This document shows, piece by piece, positions 45,478 to 54,722 of a DNA stretch of 64,000 nucleotides. Under the pieces are notes generated by a model, which worked only from the letters and a program-made list of their open reading frames with translations, did not search any database and was not told the DNA's origin. Position 1 is the stretch's first letter. The number at the start of each line of letters is the position of its first letter. Source of the stretch: Oscillospiraceae bacterium (lineage in GTDB: Bacteria > Bacillota > Clostridia > Oscillospirales > Ruminococcaceae). The stretch is from positions 124,001-188,000 of the forward strand of contig JAGUQX010000008.1 in assembly GCA_030153485.1 (NCBI GenBank), read 5' to 3'. A program made the position numbers and the translations under genes.

Positions 45478-45906
45478 ATGAAAGAGCATCCAATACAAGG
45501 AATGATGGGAACAGCCATGGAAAAAATAAAAGAAATGGTTGATGTAAACACTATAATAGGCGATCCTATTATATCACCAGACGGGACAACCATTATTCCA
45601 ATCTCTAAGGTTGGTTTTGGTTTTGGATCTGGTGGTTCGGATATTCCAGCTAAAACTCCAGTCGAGCTTTTTGGTGGAGGATGTGGAGCAGGTGTTTCGA
45701 TACAACCTATAGCTTTTTTGGTTGTATCAAAGGGAGATGTTAAACTTTTACAGCTAAATACTAATGATAGTACAGCTGATAAAGCTGTTGAAATGGTTCC
45801 GAAAGTTATGGATAAATTATATGAAATATTTTCAAAATCTAGAGAAGAAAAAAATAAAATCAAATCTGAAAAAGAAAAAATATCTGAAGATGATATTGAG
45901 GAATAG
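45478..45906 (+). CDS. gerW: GerW/YtfJ-family spore protein
   Basis: A 142-residue soluble protein. It begins 'MMGTAMEKIKEMVDVNTIIGDPI' (as pattern) and has 'TIIPISKVGFGFGSGG', then the Gly-rich 'FGGGCGAGVSIQPIAFLVVS', the YtfJ/GerW signature. In Bacillus it is made in the forespore and needed for germination. The C-terminal 25 residues are charged. SD AAAGGTGG precedes the ATG. Confidence 0.93.
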   Translation: MKEHPIQGMMGTAMEKIKEMVDVNTIIGDPIISPDGTTIIPISKVGFGFGSGGSDIPAKTPVELFGGGCGAGVSIQPIAFLVVSKGDVKLLQLNTNDSTADKAVEMVPKVMDKLYEIFSKSREEKNKIKSEKEKISEDDIEE

Positions 45907-45950
45907 TTAATTATTTTTTATCATATAGATTAATTGGTGGTGGTTTTAAA

Positions 45951-47129
45951 TTGAAAGAAAAAATATTTTCAACTTTATTATTATTTTTATTTATGATATA
46001 CTCTAATTTTTTTATTGATAAGGTATATGCTATAGATATTCCTAATATTTCTGCAAAATCATCTATTGTTATAGAAGCGAGAACAGGTAGAGTTATTTAT
46101 GATAAAAATATGGATGAAAAACTTCCGATGGCTAGTACGACAAAAATATTAACAACTTTAATTGCTTTAGAACAAGAAAATATAGAAGAATACTTTATTG
46201 TCGATAGTCAAGCTATAAAAACAGAAGGATCATCTATGGGATTGTTGGATGGAGATTTTGTGAATTTAATAAGTTTATCATATGGTATGATGCTTCCTTC
46301 TGGAAATGATGCAGCAAATGTAGTTGCTGTAAAAATATCAGGATCGATAGAAAAATTTGCAGATACTATGAACTTATATGCTGAAAAAATTGGTATGAAA
46401 TCATCTAATTTTACCAATCCATCGGGATTACATGATGAAAACCATTATTCTACAGCATATGATATGGCTATTCTTATGAAACATGCGATGAAAAATACAG
46501 ATTTTGTTGATATAACTTCAAAATATAAATCAACAATAAAGTATGGAAATCCTCCTTATTCAAGAACATTAACGAATCATAATAGATTGTTAAATACTTA
46601 TGATTGGATAGTTGGAGGAAAGACAGGGTTTACAACTCCTGCGGGGAGATGTCTTGTATCAATAGGTTATAAAGATGACACAGCTTTAATCGCTGTAACT
46701 TTAGATGCAAAAGAAGACTGGAATGATCATAAAATTTTATATGATTATGGTTTTGAAAAAATAAAGCCTATAGAATTATCACCTGATATAGGAGAAACTT
46801 CTATAGCTATAGTTAATGGAAATAAATCAGAATTTAGTATATCAAATCCATCTTCTATAAGTATTGGGATTCATCCTGATGATTTCCAAAATTTAAAAAA
46901 ACAGATAAATTTTAAACATTTTTATTATGCACCTGTTATGAAAAATGATATTATAGGAGAAGTTATATATACGTTAGATAAAAATGTTATTGTGAAGATC
47001 CCTTTATTTGCTGGAGAAACTATAGATAGATTAGATATTATAGAAGATGAAAAAGAAGAAAATATATTTAGTCAACTTTTTGATTCTATAAAAAATATGT
47101 TTAAAAATATATCTAAAATATTCTCATAA
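45951..47129 (+). CDS. dacF: D-alanyl-D-alanine carboxypeptidase (DacF-like)
   Basis: Low-molecular-weight penicillin-binding protein that trims stem peptides; 392 residues. Signal peptide with cleavage near 'KVYA-IDIP' (after residue 27), catalytic Ser62 in 'MASTTK' (SxxK), 'SGN' in 'LPSGNDAANV', and 'KTG' in 'VGGKTGFT'. A C-terminal beta-rich domain ends in an amphipathic anchor ('FDSIKNMFKNISKIF'). The start is TTG. Its place after gerW fits a DacF-type sporulation enzyme; a vegetative role is equally possible. Confidence 0.9.
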   Translation: MKEKIFSTLLLFLFMIYSNFFIDKVYAIDIPNISAKSSIVIEARTGRVIYDKNMDEKLPMASTTKILTTLIALEQENIEEYFIVDSQAIKTEGSSMGLLDGDFVNLISLSYGMMLPSGNDAANVVAVKISGSIEKFADTMNLYAEKIGMKSSNFTNPSGLHDENHYSTAYDMAILMKHAMKNTDFVDITSKYKSTIKYGNPPYSRTLTNHNRLLNTYDWIVGGKTGFTTPAGRCLVSIGYKDDTALIAVTLDAKEDWNDHKILYDYGFEKIKPIELSPDIGETSIAIVNGNKSEFSISNPSSISIGIHPDDFQNLKKQINFKHFYYAPVMKNDIIGEVIYTLDKNVIVKIPLFAGETIDRLDIIEDEKEENIFSQLFDSIKNMFKNISKIFS

Positions 47130-47181
47130 TTTATTATATTAATAAATTATGAGTTTAAAATATAGATTGGGGAATATAAAA

Positions 47182-47916
47182 TTGGAAAAAATTAGATTAC
47201 AGAAAGTTATTTCTGAAAGTGGATTTTGTTCTAGACGAAAAGCAGAAGAATTAATACAAAAAGGAAGAGTTAAAGTTAATGGTCGTGATATAGAGATAGG
47301 TGTAAAAGTTGATAAAGTTAAAGATCTTATAAGTATAGATGGAGAAAATATTATTATTCCTAAAAAACAAAATTATAGATATATAATTTTATATAAGCCA
47401 AGAGGATACATAACAACGATGAAAGATGAAAATAATAGGAATAGAAAATGTGTTGCAGATTTAATAACTGATGTAAAAGAAAGAATTTATCCAGTTGGAC
47501 GATTGGATGTAAATTCAGAGGGTTTATTATTATTTACTAACGATGGTGATTTTGCAAATGATATCATGCATCCTAGAAAGCATGTAACAAAAACATATAG
47601 AGTTACAGTTAGACCAGATATAACAGATAAACAAGCGGCGGATCTTTCTGAAGGTGTTGAAATAGATGGGTATAAAACTCTTCCAGCAGAAATTAGAGTT
47701 TTGACAAAAGAAAGAAATAGAGTTGTTATAGATATAATTATAAGAGAGGGCAAAAATAGACAGATTAGAAGGATGTGTGAGGCTGTTGGATTAGAAGTTG
47801 CTAGATTGAAAAGAACATCAGTAGGACCTCTTAGACTTGGAATGTTAAAACCAGGTACATATAGGGATTTAAAACCAGACGAATTAAGAGCAATTAGAAC
47901 AGCTATTAGTAAATAG
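47182..47916 (+). CDS. rluB: Ribosomal large-subunit pseudouridine synthase (RluB type)
   Basis: Isomerises a uridine of 23S rRNA; 244 residues. S4 domain ('RLQKVISESGFCSRRKAEELIQKG'-like opening), then catalytic Asp in 'VGRLDVNSEGLLLFTNDG', 'KTYRVTV' and 'EGKNRQIRRMCEAVG'. I chose TTG 47182 (GGGGAATA upstream), which gives the standard 'MEKIRLQKVI'; ATG 47149 adds eleven unmatched residues and has a poorer site. Confidence 0.92.
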   Translation: MEKIRLQKVISESGFCSRRKAEELIQKGRVKVNGRDIEIGVKVDKVKDLISIDGENIIIPKKQNYRYIILYKPRGYITTMKDENNRNRKCVADLITDVKERIYPVGRLDVNSEGLLLFTNDGDFANDIMHPRKHVTKTYRVTVRPDITDKQAADLSEGVEIDGYKTLPAEIRVLTKERNRVVIDIIIREGKNRQIRRMCEAVGLEVARLKRTSVGPLRLGMLKPGTYRDLKPDELRAIRTAISK

Positions 47917-47927
47917 GAGGGTTTATT

Positions 47928-49061
47928 TTGATTTTCAAAAATGGAACTATAGTTGATGAAAATTTTGAGTTGGTAAAAAAAGATATAAAGATTAAGGGTA
48001 AATTTATAGAGTCTATACAACCTAGTATATCTATGGATGGAGATATCATAGATTGCCAAGATAAGTATATAATTCCTGGTCTTATAGATATTCATACGCA
48101 TGGCGGATGTGGGTGTGATTTTTGTGATAATAGTATAGAAAGTTATCAAACAATTTCAGACTATCTTGGACAAAATGGGATAACATCATTTCTTATGACA
48201 ACTCTAACTTTATCAAAAGATTATCTTTTATCTATGATGAAAAGCATGAGTATTTTTATGGAATCTAATTTAAATACAGCGTATCCTCATGGAATATATC
48301 TGGAAGGCCCCTTTTGTAGTAAAGCAAAAAAAGGGGCTCAAAATGAAAAATATATAATTAATCCAGATATAAATCTTATAAATGCTCTAAATAAAGAGAG
48401 TGGTAATAATTTAAAAGTAGTTACTATAGCCCCAGAATTGGAAGGAGCTATGGAGTTTATAGATTATTATAAAGATAGTGATATTGTCTTATCAATGGCA
48501 CATACAAATGCTAATTATGAAATTTCTAAACAAGGGATATCTAGGGGGATAAAACATGGAACACATCTATATAATGCGATGACCCCTTTTACACATAGAG
48601 ATCCAGGGACAGTAGGGGCTATTCTAGAAAGTGATATAACTGCAGAATTGATTTGTGACGGTATACATATACACCCATCTGTGATAAGAACTACATATAA
48701 AATATTGGGTGAAGATAGATTAGTTTTGATTAGTGACAGCATGTCTGCTGCTGGAATGAAAGATGGAGTTTATCAGATAGGTGGACAAGATGTAAATATA
48801 GTTGATGGAAAAGCGACTCTGGTGGATGGCACAATAGCTGGTTCAACAACTAATCTAATGAAATGTATGATTTATGCATCAAGATCAGGTATACCTTTTC
48901 AAAAAGCAGTTAAAGCGGCATCATATAATCCAGCTAAACTACTTGGAGTAGATAATATTGTTGGAAGTATTTCTATTGGTAAATATGCAGATATAGTTAT
49001 TTTAAATAAAGATTTTACAATAGAGTCAGTTTATATAAAGGGCAATAAAATAAAAAGGTAG
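47928..49061 (+). CDS. nagA: N-acetylglucosamine-6-phosphate deacetylase
   Basis: Removes acetate from GlcNAc-6-P in amino-sugar recycling; 377 residues. Metal site 'IDIHTHGGCGCDF', then 'YLEGPFCS', the histidines of 'SMAHTNA' and 'GTHLYNAMTPFTHRDPG', 'LICDGIHIHP' and catalytic 'LISDSMSAAGMKDG'. The start is TTG after AGGAGGG. nagB is not adjacent. It could recycle wall sugars released by the enzymes of this window. Confidence 0.95.
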   Translation: MIFKNGTIVDENFELVKKDIKIKGKFIESIQPSISMDGDIIDCQDKYIIPGLIDIHTHGGCGCDFCDNSIESYQTISDYLGQNGITSFLMTTLTLSKDYLLSMMKSMSIFMESNLNTAYPHGIYLEGPFCSKAKKGAQNEKYIINPDINLINALNKESGNNLKVVTIAPELEGAMEFIDYYKDSDIVLSMAHTNANYEISKQGISRGIKHGTHLYNAMTPFTHRDPGTVGAILESDITAELICDGIHIHPSVIRTTYKILGEDRLVLISDSMSAAGMKDGVYQIGGQDVNIVDGKATLVDGTIAGSTTNLMKCMIYASRSGIPFQKAVKAASYNPAKLLGVDNIVGSISIGKYADIVILNKDFTIESVYIKGNKIKR

Positions 49062-49087
49062 TTTAGATTAACTGCCTTTTTATTTTA
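49046..49087. terminator. Bidirectional terminator between nagA and ung
   Basis: Arms 49046-49063 and 49070-49087 pair over 18 bp with one G-U; core AAGGTAGTT/AACTGCCTT. The outer part TAAAATAAAAA/TTTTTATTTTA also occurs in the cdaR terminator. Confidence 0.88.
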
Positions 49088-49744
49088 CCATTTTATTGGA
49101 TTCATGTTATTCTTTATTAAAAAATTATTTGATTTAGAAAAATGTTTATTTCCAAAAAATCCTCTATATGCGGAAAGAGGGCTTGGATGGGGAGATTTTA
49201 AAACAAGATGTTTTTGATTTGTTATTAAATTTTGTTTATCAATAGCTTTAGCTCCCCATAATATAAATATAATTGGTATATCTTTTTGATTTAATTTTTT
49301 TATTATGCAATCTGTGAAGGTTTCCCATCCAATATTTTTATGGCTATAAGGTGTAGATGACCTAACTGTCAGTACAGAGTTTAGAAGAAGTACACCCTGT
49401 TTTGTCCATGGTGTTAGATCCCCAGTTTTAATAATAGTTTCACCAATATCTGATCTAACTTCTTTTAAAATATTTATAAGAGAAGGAGGTTTTTTTTCTA
49501 TATTATTTACAGAAAACGCCAGCCCATTTGCTTGATTAACTCCATGGTAGGGGTCTTGTCCTAATATTATTATTTTTGTATTTTCAAAAGATGATAATAT
49601 TAGTGAAGTAAATATTTTATCTTTTGGAGGGTATATTATTTTATTTTCATATTCTTTATCTAGAATATTTTTTAATCTTAAAAAATATTGTTTATAAATT
49701 TCTTTTTTTAAAATTACATCCCAATCATTGTTAAAGTTACTCAT
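49085..49744 (-). CDS. ung: Uracil-DNA glycosylase
   Basis: Removes uracil from DNA; family 1, 219 residues. The catalytic loop is 'LGQDPYHG' (Asp64), with 'GLAFSV' and the DNA-intercalation loop 'SPHPSPLSAYRGF'. I chose the ATG at 49744 with AGGAGAG upstream, giving 'MSNFNNDWDVIL' as in homologues; the frame extends upstream to 49792 without support. Confidence 0.95.
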   Translation of the reverse strand: MSNFNNDWDVILKKEIYKQYFLRLKNILDKEYENKIIYPPKDKIFTSLILSSFENTKIIILGQDPYHGVNQANGLAFSVNNIEKKPPSLINILKEVRSDIGETIIKTGDLTPWTKQGVLLLNSVLTVRSSTPYSHKNIGWETFTDCIIKKLNQKDIPIIFILWGAKAIDKQNLITNQKHLVLKSPHPSPLSAYRGFFGNKHFSKSNNFLIKNNMNPIKW

Positions 49745-49785
49745 ATATTTTATAGACTCTCCTATTCTTAATTTTAAATATATTG

Positions 49786-49815
49786 AAATCAAATTACATA
49801 TTTGATTTTTTTTTA
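49786..49815 (+). terminator. Possible small terminator in the ung/EPS divergent gap
   Basis: AAATCAAAT (49786-49794) and ATTTGATTT (49800-49808) pair over 9 bp, followed by a run of T. No rightward gene precedes it, so it may only block stray transcription into the next gene. Confidence 0.4.
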
Positions 49816-49872
49816 AATATATAATAGAATATATAAAGTTGATAAAAATTTTATATTTTTACGGGGGTATAA

Positions 49873-51204
49873 ATGTCAGATTTTATAATAAGATTCAGAA
49901 AAACTTGGATTTTTATTCTTAAAATTACAATGCTGATTTCATTATTCAGCACTTTTTATACTATTTGGAGCTCATTCTATAGTGAAACACTCTTTTATAA
50001 TAGAGGAAATTATTTGGTTATGTTTATATATACTTGTATATTTTTTATATTATATCATATATATTCTGTAGGAAAAATAGATGGAAAAAGTACTAGTAAT
50101 ATATTAAGTTCTTGGTTTTTTGTAATAGTTTCTTCAAATGTTTTTATATATTTTATTATATCTTTAATTAGTGGAAATCTTTTAAGAATAGATAAATTTA
50201 TAATATTAATAATCTCACAATTTTTAATATCAATAATATATTCTTTGATGTCTTTAAAATTATACTATATGCTATATCCTATAAAAGATGTCATGCTTAT
50301 TTACGGAGAATATATTTCAGAGGAAACTATTTTAAAAATAATAAAAAAAGATAAAAAATATAATTTGATAAATATCAAATCACAGAAGGATGATATTACA
50401 TCCATTATAGATATAATCGATAAAGTTGATGGAGTTTTTTTATATTCTATAAAAGGGGATGTTGCAGATAAAATAATTAATTATTGTTATTGCAAGAATA
50501 AGAGATTGTATATTATCCCTACGTTAACGGATATAATAATAAAAAATTCATTTATGACACAGGTATCAGATATACCTATTATGCTCTGTAAAAATAGAGG
50601 TCTTATGCCAGAACAATTAATAATAAAAAGAATATTTGATATCATAGTCTCAATTATAGGACTTGTTGTATTAAGCCCTATAATGCTAATAACATCTATA
50701 GTAATTAAATTATATGATAAAGGGCCTGTTTTTTTCAAACAAAAAAGAGTTACAAAAGATGAACGAGTTTTTATTCTATATAAATTTAGAAGTATGATTA
50801 TAAATGCAGAGAAAGACGGAAAAGCAATTTTAGCATCAAAAAATGACTCTAGGATAACCCCTATTGGAAACTTTATAAGATCAACGCGAATTGATGAGAT
50901 ACCACAACTTTTAAATATATTAAAAGGCGATATGACGTTAGTTGGACCAAGACCAGAGAGACCAGAGATTATTAGTGAATATATAAAAGTTTATCCTGAT
51001 TTTGCAATGAGAACAAAGGTTAAATCTGGACTTACTGGATATGCACAGGTTTATGGAAAGTATAACACTAAACCAGAGGATAAAATAAAATTAGATTTAA
51101 TATATATAGAAAAATATTCATTTTGGTTAGATATAAAGATTATATTTCTTACATTTCAGACAATATTTATTTCTGAAAGTACAGAGGGAGTAGATAAAAA
51201 ATAG
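49873..51204 (+). CDS. Polyprenyl-phosphate sugar-phosphate transferase (initiating EPS enzyme)
   Basis: Membrane enzyme of the WbaP/CpsE-like group that puts the first sugar phosphate on undecaprenyl phosphate; 443 residues. About four N-terminal membrane segments, a soluble CoA-binding-like middle, one more membrane segment ('DIIVSIIGLVVLSPIMLI'), then the catalytic domain: 'GPVFFKQKRV', 'LYKFRSMI', 'STRIDEIPQLLNILKGDMTLVGPRPERPE' (pattern, in two parts) and 'KSGLTGYAQV'. No other polysaccharide gene is next to it. SD ACGGGGG. Confidence 0.9.
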   Translation: MSDFIIRFRKTWIFILKITMLISLFSTFYTIWSSFYSETLFYNRGNYLVMFIYTCIFFILYHIYSVGKIDGKSTSNILSSWFFVIVSSNVFIYFIISLISGNLLRIDKFIILIISQFLISIIYSLMSLKLYYMLYPIKDVMLIYGEYISEETILKIIKKDKKYNLINIKSQKDDITSIIDIIDKVDGVFLYSIKGDVADKIINYCYCKNKRLYIIPTLTDIIIKNSFMTQVSDIPIMLCKNRGLMPEQLIIKRIFDIIVSIIGLVVLSPIMLITSIVIKLYDKGPVFFKQKRVTKDERVFILYKFRSMIINAEKDGKAILASKNDSRITPIGNFIRSTRIDEIPQLLNILKGDMTLVGPRPERPEIISEYIKVYPDFAMRTKVKSGLTGYAQVYGKYNTKPEDKIKLDLIYIEKYSFWLDIKIIFLTFQTIFISESTEGVDKK

Positions 51205-51215
51205 AGTTAATTATG

Positions 51216-51244
51216 TTGACATAATATTAAATATAGAATATAAT
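51216..51244 (+). promoter_or_regulatory. Consensus promoter of adhE
   Basis: TTGACA (51216-51221), 17-bp spacer, TATAAT (51239-51244): all twelve consensus bases. Expected start of transcription is about 51250-51252. Confidence 0.88.
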
Positions 51245-51287
51245 TAATATTGTTAAATTAATAACAATATTAATTATATTCTATATT
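51230..51287. promoter_or_regulatory. 26-bp perfect inverted repeat with Rex-like operator at adhE +1
   Basis: Arms 51230-51255 and 51262-51287 are exact reverse complements around AATTAA. The centre, TTGTTAAATTAATAACAA (51250-51267), has the TTGTTA-N6-TAACAA form of clostridial Rex sites and covers the transcription start. The left arm holds the -10, and the right arm ends at the GGAGG of adhE. As transcription begins near the centre, the arms should act mainly as DNA, not as an RNA hairpin. Confidence 0.75.
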
Positions 51288-51300
51288 GGAGGTATTTTTA

Positions 51301-53919
51301 ATGTCTAAAGAAAAAATAGTAGATAATACGATTTCAACAAATACGCTTATTGATGAATTAGTTCTAAAAGGGAAAAAAGCATTAGATGAATATATGAAAT
51401 TAGATCAAGAACAGGTTGATAAAATTGTTCATAGTATGGTTTTAGCGGGGCTTGAAAATCATATGAATCTTGCTAGATTAGCAATAGATGAAACTGGAAG
51501 AGGTGTTTTTGAAGATAAGGTAATTAAAAATATTTTTTCTACAGAATATATATGGCACGATATTAAATATGCAAAAACTGTTGGAATAATAAGCGAATCC
51601 GAATTAGACGGATATATGGAAATAGCAGAACCAGTTGGTGTTGTAGCAGGGGTAACACCTGTGACAAATCCAACTTCTACTACTATGTTCAAAACTATTA
51701 TTACAGCAAAAACAAGGAATCCAATTATTTTTGCTTTTCATCCATCTGCTCAAAAATGTTCAGTAGAAGCAGCAAGAATACTTAGAGATGCAGCAATAGC
51801 GGCGGGAGCTCCGCAAAATTGTGTACAATGGATAGAAAAACCTTCTATAGAAGCGACATCTGCACTGATGAATAATGATGGAGTATCTTTAATATTGGCT
51901 ACTGGCGGTAGTGGAATGGTTAGATCTGCTTATAGTTCTGGAAAACCAGCTTTAGGAGTTGGACCTGGAAATGTTCCTTGTTATATAAATAAATGTGTAG
52001 ATTTAAATAGAGCATGCAACGATTTAATGTTGTCAAAAACATTTGATAATGGTATGATATGTGCTTCTGAGCAGGCTGTAATAGTGGATAAAGAAATTTC
52101 TTCAAGATTTGAAAAAATAATGTTAGATAATAATTGTTATTTTCTAACAGAAGAAGAAACTATAAAAGTTACAGATTTTGCAATGCCTATAGAAAAAAAT
52201 AGAGCTTTAAATCCAAATATTGTTGGAAAAACAGCAAATTGGATAGCGGAACAATCAGGAGTTTCTGTTCCTGAAAAAACAAAAATACTTATTGCAAAAC
52301 TTAAAGAAGTTGGACCGTCTTGTCCACTTTCTGCGGAAAAACTTTCTCCAATCCTTGCGTATTTTATTGTAAAAGATGAAAAAGAAGGTATAGATAAATC
52401 TTGTGAAATGTTAGAATTTGGAGGATTAGGACATTCAGCAGTTATACATTCTGATAGTAAAGATGTTTGTGTAGCGTTTGCCAAAAGGGTTAAAGCAGGA
52501 AGAATTTTAGAAAATGCTCCTTCTACACACGGTGCAATTGGAGATATATATAACACAAATTTACCATCTTTAACACTTGGATGTGGATCATATGGAAAAA
52601 ATTCTACTGCTTCCAATGTTACAGCTGTTAATCTTATTAATAAGAAACGTTTAAGTAAAAGGAGAACCAATATGCAATGGTTTAAAATTCCTCCAAAAAT
52701 TTTCTTTGAAGATAATTGTGTTCAATATCTTGCAAAAATGCCTAATATAAAAAAAGCGATAATAGTTACGGATCCTATGATGGTTAAATTAGGATATGTA
52801 GAAAAAGTTCAACATTATTTAGATAAAAGAGAATCATATAATAATTCTCATTGTACTGTTCAAATTTTTTCTGATGTTGAGCCTGATCCATCAGTAGAGA
52901 CAATTATGCGTGGTGTTGAAGCTATGAATAAATTTGAACCAGATGTTATTATTGCGTTGGGTGGAGGATCGGCTATTGATGCAGCAAAAGGAATGTGGCT
53001 TTTTTATGAACACCCAGAAACTTCATTTGCTGGAGCAAGACTAAAATTCTTAGATATAAGAAAAAGAGCATTTGCATTCCCAAATTTAGGAAATAAAACA
53101 AAAATGGTTGCTATTCCTACGACATCTGGAACAGGTTCAGAAGTTACATCTTTTACTGTTATAACAGATAAAGAAAATGGGAATATAAAATATCCTCTTG
53201 CAGATTATGAGCTTACACCAGATGTAGCAATAATAGATCCACAATTTGTTATGACTATGCCAAAATCTATAGCAGCAGATACAGGGATGGATGTTTTAAC
53301 ACATGCAATAGAAGCATATGTATCTATACTAGCTTCTGATTTTACAGATGGTTTGGCAATTAAAGCTATAGAACTTGTTTTTGAAAATTTACATAAATCT
53401 GTTAATGAAGGATGTCCTATCGCTAGAGGAAAGATGCATAATGCTTCTGCAATTGCTGGGATGGCATTCACAAATTCGTTTTTAGGAATAAACCATTCAT
53501 TAGCGCATAAAATTGGTGGAGAATATCATATTCCTCATGGTAGATCAAATGCGGTGTTGCTTCCACATGTAATTAGATATAATGCTACAAAACCAACTAA
53601 ATTTGTTTCATTTCCAAAATATTCTGAATTTATTGCAGATCAAAGATATGCGAAAATTGCAAAATATCTTGGTTTAAAATCTTCTACAACAGAAGAAGGT
53701 GTTACAAGTTTAATAGATGCCATAAATAAATTAGCTAAATCTGTTGGAATACCACTTACATACAAAGATTGTGGAGTTGAGGAAAGTGTATATCTAGAAA
53801 AACTAGATTATCTTTCTGAACTTGCTTTTGAAGATCAATGTACAACTGCAAATCCAAGATATCCGCTAATTTCAGAGCTTAAAGAGATATATCAATTGGC
53901 ATATTATGGTGTTAAATAA
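51301..53919 (+). CDS. adhE: Bifunctional acetaldehyde/alcohol dehydrogenase AdhE
   Basis: Reduces acetyl-CoA to acetaldehyde and then ethanol with two NADH; 872 residues. N-terminal CoA-acylating aldehyde dehydrogenase with catalytic Cys254 in 'NGMICASEQ' and 'GPGNVPCYI'; linker; C-terminal iron-dependent alcohol dehydrogenase with 'GGGSAIDAAKGMW', 'PTTSGTGSEVT' and iron histidines in 'TMPKSIAADTGMDVLTHAIEAY', given in part, and 'GINHSLAHKIGG...PHGRSNAVLLP'. ATG 51301 is eight bases after GGAGG. Its own consensus promoter and terminator make it a single-gene unit, probably strongly expressed and Rex-regulated. Confidence 0.97.
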   Translation: MSKEKIVDNTISTNTLIDELVLKGKKALDEYMKLDQEQVDKIVHSMVLAGLENHMNLARLAIDETGRGVFEDKVIKNIFSTEYIWHDIKYAKTVGIISESELDGYMEIAEPVGVVAGVTPVTNPTSTTMFKTIITAKTRNPIIFAFHPSAQKCSVEAARILRDAAIAAGAPQNCVQWIEKPSIEATSALMNNDGVSLILATGGSGMVRSAYSSGKPALGVGPGNVPCYINKCVDLNRACNDLMLSKTFDNGMICASEQAVIVDKEISSRFEKIMLDNNCYFLTEEETIKVTDFAMPIEKNRALNPNIVGKTANWIAEQSGVSVPEKTKILIAKLKEVGPSCPLSAEKLSPILAYFIVKDEKEGIDKSCEMLEFGGLGHSAVIHSDSKDVCVAFAKRVKAGRILENAPSTHGAIGDIYNTNLPSLTLGCGSYGKNSTASNVTAVNLINKKRLSKRRTNMQWFKIPPKIFFEDNCVQYLAKMPNIKKAIIVTDPMMVKLGYVEKVQHYLDKRESYNNSHCTVQIFSDVEPDPSVETIMRGVEAMNKFEPDVIIALGGGSAIDAAKGMWLFYEHPETSFAGARLKFLDIRKRAFAFPNLGNKTKMVAIPTTSGTGSEVTSFTVITDKENGNIKYPLADYELTPDVAIIDPQFVMTMPKSIAADTGMDVLTHAIEAYVSILASDFTDGLAIKAIELVFENLHKSVNEGCPIARGKMHNASAIAGMAFTNSFLGINHSLAHKIGGEYHIPHGRSNAVLLPHVIRYNATKPTKFVSFPKYSEFIADQRYAKIAKYLGLKSSTTEEGVTSLIDAINKLAKSVGIPLTYKDCGVEESVYLEKLDYLSELAFEDQCTTANPRYPLISELKEIYQLAYYGVK

Positions 53920-53941
53920 CAAGATTATATAAATAGTAAAA

Positions 53942-53980
53942 TATAATAAGGCGCTATCTTTTTGATAGCGTCTTATTATA
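53942..53980 (+). terminator. Terminator after adhE, 17-bp stem
   Basis: Arms 53942-53958 and 53964-53980 pair over 17 bp with one G-U around TTTTT; core AAGGCGCTATC/GATAGCGTCTT. Confidence 0.9.
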
Positions 53981-54002
53981 GAGTTTTAAGGAGAATATAT
54001 AT

Positions 54003-54641
54003 ATGAATATAAAAAAATGGATAAGCGCAATATTTGCTGGAATGTATATAGGTTTAGGAGCAACTGCATACATATTAAGTGGGGATAGCGTATTTGCTCC
54101 ATTTATTTTTACCGTAGGTATATTTTTGGTTATGCACTTTTATGATATGCTTTTTACAAAAGTTTTTCCATATATAATATTGGGTTATTATAAAAAGGTA
54201 GATATATTATATGCTATATTGGGAAATATTGTCGGGGGATTGATGTATGCATTTTTAATAAGTAATACTAGAATATTAGATAAAATTTTGCCTAAAATAG
54301 AAATAATGGTAGATACAAAACTATCTGATAGTTATATAAGTGTATTTATAATGAGCATTTTTTGTGGATTATTAGTTGGGTATGCTGTTTTATCATCTAA
54401 AAAAATGACAGAAGATAAGGGTATAGCAATTTTTTTAAATGTAATATTCATAGGTGCTTTTGTTATATGCGGGTTTGATCATGTTGTTGCAAATATATTT
54501 TATTATGGTGTTTATATATTTAATATTAATTTTAAAATGTCTATGATTTTTAATTTTATAATTGTATTTATAGGAAATAGTATTGGTGGAATAATTGTTG
54601 GATATAGTGAGAAATATAGGTTAAAAAATATTACAGTATAA
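54003..54641 (+). CDS. Formate/nitrite transporter (FNT) family channel
   Basis: A 212-residue protein with about six membrane segments. 'FAGMYIGLGATAYILSG' and 'FVICGFDHVVANIFYYG' match FNT motifs, with the conserved pore histidine in the second. It is shorter than FocA-type channels (about 260-285), mostly in loops. Next to adhE, export of formate from mixed-acid fermentation is the likely job; nitrite or hydrosulfide are alternatives. SD AAGGAGAA. Confidence 0.82.
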   Translation: MNIKKWISAIFAGMYIGLGATAYILSGDSVFAPFIFTVGIFLVMHFYDMLFTKVFPYIILGYYKKVDILYAILGNIVGGLMYAFLISNTRILDKILPKIEIMVDTKLSDSYISVFIMSIFCGLLVGYAVLSSKKMTEDKGIAIFLNVIFIGAFVICGFDHVVANIFYYGVYIFNINFKMSMIFNFIIVFIGNSIGGIIVGYSEKYRLKNITV

Positions 54642-54660
54642 TATAAAGTTATTTTTAGAA

Positions 54661-54689
54661 TTGTATACTTTTTATTTATATAGTATACT
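54661..54689 (+). promoter_or_regulatory. Promoter of hprK operon
   Basis: TTGTAT (54661-54666), 17-bp spacer, TATACT (54684-54689). It lies 34 bp before hprK. Confidence 0.7.
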
Positions 54690-54700
54690 ATATAAATAAA
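54671..54700. repeat. 30-bp perfect palindrome over the hprK -10
   Basis: Positions 54671-54685 are the exact reverse complement of 54686-54700, with no loop; the centre is TAGTATACTA and the -10 TATACT is inside it. A dimeric regulator site is possible. Confidence 0.7.
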
Positions 54701-54722
54701 TATATTTGAAAAGGGTGGTTTT

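Noticed and set aside
47487..48149. Long leftward open frame of about 220 codons
   Set aside because: It lies opposite rluB and nagA, both clear, has no family pattern or SD, and arises from codon bias of the + strand genes.
52137..52670. Leftward open frame of about 177 codons
   Set aside because: Antisense to the conserved aldehyde dehydrogenase part of adhE; no ribosome binding site.
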